From Epiperipatus broadwayi (Eukaryota; Onychophora; Udeonychophora; Euonychophora; Peripatidae), in NCBI GenBank assembly GCA_028023455.1, contig JAQFVV010012511.1:3658165-3722164 (forward strand): a DNA stretch of 64,000 nt. Direction: 5' to 3'. This document shows positions 1 through 11,720 of the stretch, piece after piece. The first letter of the stretch is position 1, and every line of letters begins with the position of its first letter. Under the pieces are notes generated by a model that worked only from the letters and a program-made list of their open reading frames with translations, made no database searches and had not been told where the DNA came from. The position numbers were made by a program, and so were the translations under genes.

Positions 1-198
1 TATTTGCTTATCTTCAATTTTTTTTTCATACTGTTTTATTAATAATATTTATGTTGTGCAACAGTATTCTGTGCAATTTGGCACTAGTACAATGGATTAG
101 AGTTAAAAATTTCAGGATCAAGGCTTAGGTATATTCTTATATGTTTAATTATTATATGACCTAAGCATTCAGTTATATTTTCTTTGTGCATTTAATAC

Positions 199-400
199 CC
201 TGCATGGTTTGACATAGTTGATAGAACATCTGATTTGGGATCAGGATGTTCAGGATCGATTCTGGCACTCAAAACTTAATCTGTTACTTTTGGTATTTGA
301 ACATGACTTACCAAGCACATAACTATTTGATTAATTGAGGAGCAGGATATAAGTGATGCTAATGGTACTTGATTAATATCATAACAACAACAAAATATTA
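199..400 (+). mobile_element. tRNA-Pro-like SINE candidate
   Basis: The first ~75 bases resemble a tRNA. An A-box-like TGACATAGTTG is followed about 45 bases later by a perfect B box GATCGATTC at about 255-263. Between them TGA and TCA pair around a seven-base loop TTTGGGA, whose middle triplet TGG would read proline. The unrelated tail ends in an AAC-rich stretch (aacaacaac) near 385-397, as SINE tails often do. I see no second copy in the window, so the family status is inferred from the promoter boxes alone. A decayed tRNA pseudogene is the alternative. Confidence 0.45.
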
Positions 401-1221
401 TTTGAATACGCATGATGTAAATATGCTAGAATTTTATGATATACTTACTGGATGTTATTCATATGATCATCGATAATCAATGCTGACTTGATGATACGTG
501 ATAAAAATAAAATTTTATATCTTTTTTTTTTTTTCAAAATAAAACTACATTTATGTGTATACTCACATTTATCTACAGACACATCACATAGAAATATATG
601 CATATATATTTGTGTGTGTTTTTATTATGAATTTGTTTAGATTATTTTAAATTCTAGTCATGGTTTGATGAATGAAGTTTATATGTTATATCGCTATGTA
701 GATGTGTTTATTAGCCAGAGGTGGTGAAACTTTTGCCTTCAGCCTCCAGCTTTGAATAGTTGATAATTGTTGTAATTCATCCAAACTATGAATGGTTTTT
801 GAACAGAATTAGTTCTAAAGTATCTTCATTAAAAATCTTTCATTTGAGTTTCAGTTTTACAAAGCTTTGTTATTTTATTTTTTAAATTTTCTATAAAAAA
901 AAAAAAAGGGAGACGACAACATAAACATAAGTTGAAAATTAAATTTAAAAGTTAAAGATTTAATGTCGTTTATATTACCGAATTATTAATGCCACACACA
1001 CACACATACACATTTATTTTATATATGAGTTATTGTTGACTTTATATAATGAGATCTTATTGTAAAAAGTTTCTTGTTGATCAAATTGATTAGCTTTCAG
1101 AAATTAACTTTTTTAGATTTTTTGTTTGTTTGTTTACAGTAGTTGATATTGTAAAGGAAAAGTTATGGAATTGTGTACCTATCATGAGACTAAATTAATT
1201 GTTTTATATATATTACAATAA
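401..1221. other. AT-rich sequence, nothing recognised
   Basis: Poly-T (about 522-534), poly-A (about 895-907) and a short CA tract (about 993-1003) are present. No coding similarity, RNA gene or repeat shared with the rest of the window was seen. Confidence 0.5.
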
Positions 1222-1375
1222 TTTAAATATATAATTTTTATCTACAGTACAGGTTTTTTCATATCTACATTCCAATATAAAGGAGGTTTGAACTCAGACT
1301 TTCATACAACCCTCAACTATCGACTCTATCTCATACTTCTGACACACTTGATCACACACACGTCGAAAAGATAAA

Positions 1376-1433
1376 CAAACACCAATATGCGTATTTTGTG
1401 TTAAACCAGCACTCATCAGCTGGGCCAGATTAT
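1376..1433 (-). ncRNA. Hammerhead ribozyme, decayed copy 1
   Basis: On the minus strand the core CTGATGA is intact and is followed by a weakened helix II. The second core box reads AAAA instead of GAAA. The lost G is the C-G step that follows CAC in intact copies, so a CpG-to-CpA transition explains it. The invariant G12 is missing, so self-cleavage is not expected. Confidence 0.7.
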
Positions 1434-1854
1434 CATCACACACACATATACAATGTATGCTCAGCTTATATTAAGGTAGCCAATCTTCATACTTTAATAG
1501 ACAGGCTTTAACCCATTCCACCCCACAATTTTTCAGCCATCTATTTCAATGAAAATCTGATGATGGAACGCTCAATGCCCTCATTAGTGCCAACCTTCCT
1601 ATTCTACCCATGTTGACCATAAGTCACTCCGACCCCTCAGGTATAGGACAGTCCATTTACTTACATATACAAGAGATGGGCAGACCTTACAACACTATAT
1701 TTTAATATATACATTTTTTCTACAGCACAGGCTTTTTCATATTTGCACTCCAATATAGGGGGTTTGAACTCAGACTTTCACATGACCCTCAACTAACCAC
1801 ACTATTTCATATTGCTACCACACTTGATCACACACCTGTAGAAAAGATAAACAG

Positions 1855-1911
1855 TCTCCAAATCCATTTTTCGCACTAAACCAGCACTTGGTCAGCTGAT
1901 CCAGATTAAAC
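1855..1911 (-). ncRNA. Hammerhead ribozyme, decayed copy 2
   Basis: The minus strand keeps the helix II hairpin (GTGCTG...) and the GAAA box, but the first core box has changed from CTGATGA to CTGACCA. Helix III and the cleavage side have diverged. It lies one 476-bp period from copy 1. Probably inactive. Confidence 0.6.
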
Positions 1912-1915
1912 TATA

Positions 1916-3987
1916 AGTGCCAAATTTCCTAAACTTTCATCTTTGATACTATCCACTTTAAATAAACTATTAATGATTGTTGTTAATCATTTATTAGTCT
2001 AAAGATTGTCATATAAACATTTATAACAAAACATTGAAATTAATTTACAATTTTCAATGTACCCATAAATAAATAATAATTATAATCAACTTACTGCATA
2101 ACTGTAATCCTTTGTAGCAATTTACCATTAGAATTGAAAAAAAAAAAAAAAGTCGAAGTCTCATTAATATTAAATAACGTTATAATGTATCCATGTCGCA
2201 AATATAGGTGTAGTTATTTTGTTAAATCTAAATGTGCATTAAAAAAAATCATGAATTAAACTACTATATTAAAAATTGTTATTCTGTAGACAGCTCTAAA
2301 TATCACTGATGGCAGAACATTTGGTTACAGTAATGGACGTTTTTGTTTTGGCATTGTTTTATTTTATATGTGGAAAATAATTTGCAAAATGAAAGAGTCA
2401 TATTTTATAAATATGAAGGATAATTTATTCAATAAGAATACAAATGTGTAAATATACACAAATTATAGAAGTTGGCCAATGTTAATGTCATATATGAAAC
2501 TCAATTTTTTTTTTTTTAAATTTTTAACTGTAAATTTATATTTATGATGACAGCCATGCTGTAAGTTGGCTATAGCTTTTATTTATTTATTGATATATTG
2601 AAAATTATATAGTTAATGTCACTATTTCTTTTTAGTATTTTGTCTGATATTAGAAATATTGTATAGTATAAATCCATTTACATTTTCAGGATTATCCGTA
2701 TGTAATTAAATGTTTAAAAGCTATAAACGCTTTGACAAAATAATATTTGCCTTCAACCACATATATAGATTAAACTATGGTTATTGCCTTTTTGCAATGA
2801 TTATGGCATAATCTTTGTACCCAATTGAAGGTGAATATTATTGTAAGTTGTTACTCCTTAAATATTTAATCATATATAGATGATCTTGAGAATTAAAATG
2901 TATTATGCTACTTGTTTTGCTTTTAAAAATTTTAATTTCTACATATATTTGTTAAATATATTGTGCCATATATATATATAGTAAAAGTGTGTTAGCATTT
3001 GGTAATATTTAAAAGCTAAAAAAATTAGAAATAGTTCAATAAATACTATTTAATTTTTTTTTTACTAATTCATATTTTTTAGATACTATAATGAAAGTTA
3101 TTTGTGTTTGATATTATCTATTTAATTAAAATTAAAAGTGGAAGGAATAGAAATGCATACATCCAGATAAATAAAAGAAAGACATTCCAAACATAAGTGA
3201 TTACCATGAGAATAATATCCTTTAAATGCTAATTAAAGATGGTACCCAAGGAATTTATTAAAAAAAAAAGAACTTAGTAGCTAAAAAGAAAAAAAAATGT
3301 ACAAAACTTGTATTCTGATAAGGAAACAAAAGAAGAAAATATATGAGCAGAAATCTCAAAACTGTTCAAGGTATAAAAAGAATTAGACATCTTTGAAGTG
3401 GAGCCTTTTTGCTGGAGGTTTTCTTGGGTCCTGAATAGAGTGAGAGGACAGAATGGGCTAAGTGTGATTTTCTTGTCCTCAAACTGCAATAAAATGCCTC
3501 CATTGAGGACTATTTATATGCGGAACCAATTTTTCCAGTGTGAGAAAAAATCAGACCATTTCGCCGTATCTTAGTATGGATCAGAAACATGAATATGCCA
3601 ACAGAATTAAATTAAAAGTTAACTACCATTGAACTCTTCATCAAAAAAAACATGCATGGTCTAAACAGTGATCTATGTAAAACCAAGGAACTTACCAGTA
3701 AGATACTAGTCATAAAATAAATCATACTTGATTCAGTATGTGCACAAATTAAACAACTATAAGCTTATTCTATCACTAAAGAAACATTGTTTTTCCTCTA
3801 TTTTTCAATAGTCAATCTAATTAATTGCTTTTGAGCAGCGACTTAAGAAAATTGGAATATGAACTATGTAATCATTTGATGAACATTATTATCTGGATAT
3901 GCATATGTATGTTCCTTTCCATTTTGAGAATAATTTGATTTTTGTTAATATGTCATAATTATAGTCTAATATTTTAGTTAATTCATT
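1916..3987. other. AT-rich sequence, nothing recognised
   Basis: Homopolymer runs and short TA tracts only. A 71-codon minus-strand frame at 3274-3489 shows no recognisable domain and sits in a slightly less AT-rich patch (about 3400-3600). Confidence 0.5.
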
Positions 3988-4317
3988 TTATAATAACATG
4001 AAAGCTAAACACCTTCAAACAGATACGCTTTAAAAATGCTTACGTGACAGCCAATCAGATGGAATAATGGCATCACGTGGGACTCTAAATTCTAAAACAC
4101 AAACAGATACGCTTTAAAAATGCTTACGTGACAGCCAATCAGATGGAATAATGGCATCACATGGGACTCTAAATTCTAAAACACAAGCCAGAACAAAAGT
4201 TCTGGTGTTTTAGAATTTAGAGTCCCATGTGATGCCATTATTCCATCTGATTGGCTGTCACGTAAGCATTTTTAAAGCGTATCTGTTTGAAGGTGTTTAG
4301 CTTTCATGTTATTATAA
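3988..4317. mobile_element. Fold-back element with internally duplicated arm
   Basis: The right arm 4199-4317 is the near-exact reverse complement of the left arm. At the centre CCAGAAC and GTTCTGG pair around an AAAA loop (4188-4205). The left arm holds an 84-bp tandem duplication (4017-4100 and 4101-4184), differing at very few positions, so the right arm can pair with either copy. There is no coding capacity. This is a MITE-like or fold-back element whose left arm later duplicated. The high arm identity suggests recent origin or gene conversion. Confidence 0.85.
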
Positions 4318-5389
4318 TATTATCTGTTTACGCTTAAATGTAATATATTTAATTCATTTTAATAAAATTATCATTAATATCACTCTTTCATTGTACATTC
4401 TTAATTTGAGTTTGCTATATTTTGTTAATGAAATATTTTAAGATATATCTGAATTACCTATGCCAACATGTTTTTTAATATTTGAATGCTGGGGAAAATT
4501 CATATAAAATATTAATTGTCAAAAAAGTGAAATAAAAAAATATTTGCTTGCAATGTAAGAAGAATCAGTGGGTCTACATCTTGGTGCCCTCTTAAAACAA
4601 ATAAAAAACGGATTCTACTGGCCATGCAAATATGAATAAAAAATTAGGTGAGTTAATCTGGAAATGTAGTTATGTTCTGTAAACCTTTCTAATATCAAGA
4701 ATGAATAAATTGATTAACAAATACATTAGCAATTTATAATGTATAAAGCCTAAATTGATTGAAAATGATACAATGGCAACCCAAACATGGGACTCGAAAC
4801 CTAGAGCTAGAGAATAAATACGAGAGTTTTAGGAAAAAACTAACCCAGATTATACAACTATCAAATAATAATAAAATTTATAATATGTCTATAGAAAAGA
4901 TATCAATTGTGGCTGATGTAGGCTATAAGTCTGTAGTGGTTTGGATGGCATGTACCTATATTGGGGAAATTAATAGTTCTATCTCCATGCTACCATTGGG
5001 TACATTGAAACCATCTTTAATTGCCTATCAGTATATTTGTAGCAGGGTCTCTAAATTGGGAGGTGGTCTGAGTCCCTTTTGAGCAGATAAATCTCACAGA
5101 TAATTGGGTGGCCAATGTTTCAAAATACACAAGCTTGGATTTTTCATTACATTTACTATTGTAGGTACTGTATGTATACAATGAGAATGGAAACAGTTCC
5201 TTTTGCATGTGCCATAGTAAACCCTAGTATGCATGCTCAATAACCACATAGCACAGTGACACTAATACCAAAAAAAGCACATGGAAATGAGACTTATTGA
5301 GAATAAAATAAGTTCAAATCCCTATTTTATTCTCATTCCTGGTCCTGGAGGTATTTGTTTATATAGAACAGAAAATCATATAATGTTAC
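4318..5389. other. Unassigned, one open frame and a hairpin
   Basis: A 107-codon plus-strand frame (4759-5082) matches no family I recognise. At 5298-5310 and 5323-5335 a 13-bp perfect inverted repeat encloses GTTCAAATC, which fits a pol III B box. TAGCACAGTGA about 70 bases upstream fits an A box with one mismatch, so a tRNA-derived SINE relic is possible. Confidence 0.3.
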
Positions 5390-5720
5390 ATAAAGTTGTA
5401 ATTATATATTAAGAACGTAGGAAGTATATGTAAATACTTTAGAGACCAGCTTTAGCCTATATCATATGCATCTTGAATGTTTATAATAGTCAAACAATAT
5501 ATTTATTTACCAATAGAGGGACTTCTCAAATCTTGATACAAGATAGTGACTTTTTATAGAGATAAGAGTGCCCAACTTATCTTTAACCCAACTTTCCACT
5601 TATATATGCCAATATGAAGCATCTTCATTTTGGAGCATGAAGCTGTTATTCTCTTCACTGTTTAAGTCCACTATTTCCTTTACAAATTAACCTCCGTGAA
5701 AACTTGTGATTTACAATGCC
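5390..5720 (+). repeat. Unnamed repeat R1, copy 1
   Basis: About 330 bases, starting near gttgtaatta and ending near gatttacaatg. They recur at 6009-6360 in the same orientation and at 6365-6695 inverted, with roughly 80-85% identity by eye. No coding frame is visible. The copies share internal landmarks such as caagatag and taagtccactatttcc. Confidence 0.8.
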
Positions 5721-6008
5721 AGTAGAAAGGTTCTGGACCCATCTGACATCATTACCTAAACTAAATATGCACCCTGGAAAATAGGTCCAGAAAAGTTGCA
5801 AATCAGTTCTTTGGGGAAAAAATTCCCGACATCATATAGTTATAATAAATCTCATTTTAGTGTAAGTCGAATGGTCAGTGGATGAACAGTGCCTTTCACA
5901 GCGACCCCATATTTTTTAGGATGCAGACCCAAGGAAGAAAGTCCTGGTCTCATTCAACCCGCTGGTAATTAATATTACGATTTTTATACTGGAAATATAT
6001 AAACTACT

Positions 6009-6360
6009 GTAAAGTTGTAATTATTTATTAAGTTCCCAGGAAGTATATATAAATACTTTATAGAGACAGGGTTTAACATCTATCAAATGTGCCTTGAATG
6101 TTTGTACTAGTCAATGAATGTTTATAATATTCAAACAATATTTTTATTTGCTGATAGAGGGACCTCTCAAAACTCAACACAAGATAGCAACTTTTTATAA
6201 AGATAAGAGTGGCCAACTTATCTTTAACCTAACTTTTCATTTATATAGGCCAATCTGAAGCATCTTGATTTGGGAGTGTGAAGTTATTCTCTTCATTGTT
6301 TAAGTCCACTATTTCCTTTACAAATTAACCTACACAAAATCTTGCAATTTACAATGAGTT
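6009..6360 (+). repeat. Unnamed repeat R1, copy 2
   Basis: Second direct copy of the repeat at 5390-5720. It has a short internal duplication of a 'tgaatgttt' phrase (about 6095-6125) that the other copies lack. With copy 3 it forms a large inverted pair around a spacer of a few bases near 6362. Confidence 0.8.
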
Positions 6361-6364
6361 ATAT

Positions 6365-6695
6365 ATATTTCCAGTATAAAGATCATAATATAAACTCATT
6401 ATAAATTGCAAGATTTCATGAAGGTTAATTTGTAAAAGAAATATAGTGGACTTAAATAGTGAAGGGAATAACAGCTTCATGCTCCCAAATCAAGATGCTT
6501 CAGATTGACCTATATAAGTGAAAAGTTAGGTTTAAGATAAGATGGCCGCTCTTATCTTTATAAAAAGTTGCTATCTTGTGTCGAGGTTTGAGAGGTCCTT
6601 CTATCGGCAAATAAAGATATTGTTTGACTATTATAAACATTCAAGGTGCATATGATATAGGTTAAAGCCTATCTCCAAAGTATTTATATAATATT
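6365..6695 (-). repeat. Unnamed repeat R1, copy 3 (inverted)
   Basis: Reverse-complement copy of R1 directly facing copy 2, so that 6009-6695 can fold into a hairpin of about 330 bp. The 5' and 3' limits coincide with copies 1 and 2, supporting a discrete element with defined ends rather than a random duplication. Confidence 0.8.
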
Positions 6696-6874
6696 ACATA
6701 ATAACCAAAAAAAAAAAAAATCACTAAAATTCTCTCATGACCATAGCTTCATCTATTAATTAATTAAATTTGTTTCAGGTGAAATTTAACTAGATGTGAA
6801 TGAATAACACACACACATATATATATATATACAACATAAGATAAAATTCTAGTAATTCACTTCAAAAACCACAT

Positions 6875-7332
6875 TTTACATTGAAATATGTCTTTATGAG
6901 ATTGATGGCCTCGGATTCAAGATGTATCATCATTTTGTGACCTGTATTTAGTTCATGAATATACAAAGCTAAGTTATAATACCTATTGGTACTTATGTGT
7001 TATACCTGCTGTGATATTTCTTATACTTGTTGTTCTGCCAATAATTTTCTAACCTTGCCATTCCATAAAATAAACCTTGTGATCTCATCAAATAATATGT
7101 ACTCTGGAATTTCTAACAAACTTAGGTAATAAATTTGTATGCAAAAATAATATAAACACATTATGATACTAAATAAAAACAGGTAGTTGTGAATTTTTGT
7201 TTCATCATGATGATCGAAGATTGAACAGCAGCAACTCTGATGGAAACAACCAAACAAAATATGGAAGAGGGTTCCACAATTTATTAAGATTGCTAGAAAG
7301 CATATAAAACTGAGGAACTGATCTGCCAGCAC
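6875..7332 (-). pseudogene. Penelope-like element relic (GIY-YIG C-terminus)
   Basis: On the minus strand about 6985-6885 reads ALYIHELNTGHK, then ESEAINLIKTYFNVK. This is the end of a PLE GIY-YIG endonuclease domain and closely matches relics at 35.8 kb (DSEAINLFKSSFNIKG) and 55.4 kb (DSEAINLTKTSFDIKG). The stretch between those two segments is deleted. The 103-codon frame at 7021-7332 lies just upstream on the same strand, but I do not recognise it as part of the protein. Known PLEs encode a reverse transcriptase fused to this nuclease; here only its tail survives. Confidence 0.6.
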
Positions 7333-8699
7333 TTCAATTTATATTTGTGATATTTATGTGATGGAAATTACATAAAGAAGATGATGCTTTCCTTTGCATT
7401 TCGGACGATATCAAAAAAATCAGTCCACCATAGTGATTTTGATAAAAGTTTTCTAATTTCCTTTCCCCCCCCCCCCCATTTTGATTAAAACTTACTATTT
7501 TTTTTTTTAACAAAATAAATGTAGTTGGTCACATTTCTCAATCAAAATCCCATGCAGGCGTTATATCACATAAACGCATGTGATTTAACTCTTCATTTTG
7601 TAATACATGACACAGATGTAGATTATTTATATTTAGATCTGTTCATTTTGTAATTTTCTGCCTTAATTAATAGTTGTAGTATTTTTTTCTTTTTTCTTTG
7701 CTTTACTGTCTATTTTGTAGTGATTAAAATTTGGTAATTGCTGTCCATTATGGAGAAGGATGCACTTAAAATGAGTAGTAATATTTGGAGGCCTACTCAA
7801 ATACACAATTGTTTCAACATGATAATTTCTATTATATATAGATGGTATGAAAGTTTTAATTTTAGGCAAGTGAATATATATATATTCTAACCTCCCCCCG
7901 CGCATCCTCACCCCAAAATTATTGTTTAATTACAAATATTCCGGGTTCTAGCTCAGTTAACAAATAAATAAATGAAATATTCAGCATTAATTAAAAATGA
8001 TTACTAGCTCTAATTTCTAAAATACAAATACGGTTCAATTTTAAAATGAATTAACAAATATTTACTATTTTCATGAGACATGGAGTGACAATACGGGGAA
8101 CGAGATAGACTACATTGAGCTATTATCCACACGATACTAACTCAATGGCATAAGAACACTATTCCCCCTTTTTACTATACCAAATAACTAACTCATAGTA
8201 TTCTTACGACTTTCTGAGCTCTATTCACTACGATTAAAATAATAATTATATCTTAATCTTCTTTATAACAAGAATCTAGCTCAATTAAATAAAATGAAGT
8301 AAAATAAAATAAAATAAAATCTCAGGTTCATAAATTGTATTCTAACTGATTTAAAATTACGGTAGTAAAATATGAAAAGGGAATTTTTATGTCATAATCT
8401 ACTACACATCAACTAACAATAATAAAATAATAATAACAATAATAATATAATATACTCTTATTTCTTCTTAAATGAAATAAATAAATACGTACGTGGTAGT
8501 AATTTAATAATCTGATAACAGAATACGTGTGGCAACATTAGCATATAATTTAATGTAATATTGTGGCAACCGACTTATGACCAATAAATAATATAAAATT
8601 ATGATCTTTTAATTTTAACATACCAATAAATTCTCAAAATTCTTATAACACTTTTATGTTTACCTTTTGTGCAAAATCTATATGTCTGTTTCAATTATA
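7333..8699. other. AT-rich sequence, nothing recognised
   Basis: Contains a C homopolymer (about 7466-7479), a T run and an imperfect AAAAT/ATAAA tract near 8290-8320. No gene or shared repeat was found. Confidence 0.5.
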
Positions 8700-11600
8700 A
8701 GTGTATCGTGATTTCATGCATCCATGTGGAGAAATAACAACGCGGACACAAAACTTTAAAACAAATTTAAAACAAAGTTTATTAACAACATAAATAAATT
8801 AACAATATTTTTACATTATGTACATTGGATATCCCTTACTCTCCTATCTCAATTTAGTTTACTAGTTTATAAAAATGAAATCAAAATACTATTTATTTTT
8901 CCTAGTTAAATCTTATCTTTTTAACACTTAAGAAAATACAGTATTATTACTTGATTTATTATTATGGTTAGCTTATTACAAAATGCATTTCTTATATGAT
9001 TATCACTAACACTTTGCATCCCTAATATTATTAAAATTATATTTTTTACAAAATTTACATTCGTAGTAAAATTCTACAAAATAATAAAATTCTAGTTTTA
9101 TATTGGTTGTATGGAATCTTACAAAGTCAAAACATTATTCTACATTCGGTATTAGGTTTTTATTGTTCATTATCCGATGTTTATTAATCCTAATATTCTC
9201 ATCCAAGCCTTACTTCGGATGATATAGTTACAACCATTAATATACCATACACAAGTATATGTTTATTACACATTATTGAACTATTTTCTTAATAAATATG
9301 CAATACTTATTTTCTAAATATTATTTAAAAAATAAAAAAAATTCATTCAAATTTTATTATCACTTTTAAAATACTTAGTTTAGATTTCTTTTCAAAATCT
9401 TATATTCATTTCTGAATTAATTTTACAATGTATTACATGATTCTTTCTCTCTTTATGATATTTTGGACTTTCAATTTTAAAATTACACAATTCTATACAT
9501 TCCAGCAAATAAACTATTCTTACATAAACGATAACATATCTTCAGTCCTATTTTATTCATTATTTCTTTGAAAATATCTTTCTGACCGATGCAGATTCAC
9601 GAAATAAGGATAGCGAAGATAGATGCATAGGATCAAAATACAACTAGAATATTACTCGTCATATATCTTGACAATCATGGCACAGTGAATTAAAAGACAC
9701 TATAGAGGAGTGACCTTTACCTGTCTACCAACCTCTATCATAGGAACGATGCTAAAGCTATTTCTTCAGCTTTATTCTAACATCAAAAGTTTAAAGATAT
9801 GCAAAAAACACTGTCCAAACTATATGTGTTCAGTCATAGGGCTTAGTTAACTATACTGAAATCACACAAAACTAAATATGATCCAAATCCTTTATTTTTC
9901 TATTTCTTAAAAAAAAAACATCATCTTGGTTTCCTCTCCACTAGTACTTCCAAGTCACTATCCGATCTTATTTCTCAAGATTTTTCTATACTGTACATCG
10001 ATAAATACATATCTGCATTTCTAACAATAATAAAATTCATTTATTTCAAAACTATTCCACTGTTCTATAAGAAAATCTTTTTACTACTTTCCTCGTATAT
10101 TTAATCATATACAAACTATTTTAAAGAATCTGAATACTTTATCACATGAAAGTTCAAAAGAATCACACAATTGTTCTGTCAAATTATATTATTAATATAC
10201 TTTAAATAAATTATTGCATGCATATTCCGAATTACTCCTATCTCATTATATGTTAAAATGTTGTATAAAATGTGTACATATAATTTAAACTTTCACACTT
10301 CATTCTTAGTCAATAGATGATCTAAAAAAAATACATTACGCATTATAAATAAATATCAAAATTACCAAACGATCTTTATCTTCTCGATCTCGTTCCGTAG
10401 GCTTCACCATCCCATTGATCCTTGTAGATATAACACTCACATATATACACTTTATTTTTAAACAATATTTCTATAATTTTATCAAGCTATTATATTTAAA
10501 TCTCAATATTACTAAATTTATGTTTATATGTTTTCCCTAATCTCACATAACATTTTATATTTAAAATAAATCAGTAAAAAATATTTAAAACTATATTTAC
10601 TGTACTTCTTTATCGAATTTTCTTGAAAACCGTTCATATTAAAGCTAAAAAAAAATGTTTATTATTTCTTCTGCAGACACTTAATATTCTTTCCCTACTT
10701 GTTCAATTTTAAGGCAAAACAATTATTGCTCTGTTTAATAAATATTCATAGATGACAATCCTTGGTTTTTTTATAATATTTAATACAATTATTAATTATG
10801 ACATTAGTTAATCCCGTAAACGTCTACATATTCTCTTCTAATATTTTCTGCTAATATTTTCCCGCGCGACTTTTATGATGCATCTTCTAGGTACTTTGAT
10901 TTAAATATTCAATAAAACTTTTCTGTTTCCATGGATCCATTTTATTAAGTATATTAGATTTATATATTTTCCAATTTCTCTTAGAGAAAGTTTTTCTGTT
11001 CTTTTTTTTTTTTTCATAAAAAACACAATAACACTTTCATATCATTATTCGGTAATTTTTTCCTTTCTTTTAAAGCTCTGGTAACTATATACTTTGTAAT
11101 GTTTCCTTTAAAAAGATAAACATTCTTTCTTCATTATAACTTTTACATAATTTTTTTCTTTATAACAAACGCATCTTAATTTTTCCATAGAGAAGAATAA
11201 AATAACTTCAGAGTAGCCTTATAAAATTGTGCGTCATAATTTTTCCTGACGGCAAATAACTTCTTTTTTAAGTTTTCCGTATAGCGTCCAAATTATATTT
11301 CTCTGAGTTACAATAATAAGTTTCTGGTTGAGCATAAATAAAGCTGTATCAAGGCACTTTCCAAATATTTTTCCTTTAACAATATTTTTATATACTGTTT
11401 TCTGTAGTATTTCCATTTTTTACTGTAAGGTTTTGGCTAAACTTGAATAAAATCACTGGCAAGAAAACTTTTAAAATTAGCCCTTCATGTAAAGGCAGTC
11501 AAAATATTATATGTTAAAAAAAAAACTTTTAAAATAAATATAAAATTTTAAAATTATATCACTTTTCTAGCTTACGGTCTTATCCAGCTAAAAAAAATAT

Positions 11601-11720
11601 GTTACTTCCTCCTTCACTTACACATTACTTTCTCCCGCTTCGTCTAATTCTTATATTTTGTCTGCTAAAATACCTCCGTTGATTGGTTAATGACTTTTTT
11701 AGCGCGAACAAATTTACACA
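8700..11720. other. Strand-asymmetric region, C much greater than G
   Basis: Line-by-line counts of the plus strand give roughly two to five C for every G over about 3 kb. Examples are 2 G against 13 C in 9481-9540, 2 against 10 in 10021-10080, and 3 against 18 in 11581-11640. Flanking DNA is far more balanced. Such skew is typical of one-sided transcription or of a single inserted unit read on the minus strand. A 60-codon minus-strand frame (11234-11416) and AATAAA on the minus strand near 8780 are present, but no family is recognised. Confidence 0.5.

Larger units (their letters stand above)
1222..1915 (-). mobile_element. Hammerhead retrozyme array, about 1.5 monomers
   Basis: Two copies of a ribozyme-bearing module (about 1222-1445 and 1698-1915) flank an unrelated spacer of about 250 bases. 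The marker gtttgaactcagac recurs at 1286 and 1762, giving a 476-bp period. The ribozyme strand is minus. The same module-spacer-module order and nearly the same period occur at 25.5-26.0 kb and 46.4-46.9 kb, so this is a head-to-tail tandem monomer. Known animal retrozymes have this layout: tandem monomers of a few hundred bases, each with a type I hammerhead. Both ribozymes here are decayed (see separate entries). Confidence 0.75.

Noticed and set aside
1222-1915. LTR-flanked miniature element (TRIM) for the module-spacer-module layout
   Set aside because: At 25-29 kb the order continues into another spacer, there are no TG...CA ends or primer-binding site, and a tandem retrozyme explains the constant period.
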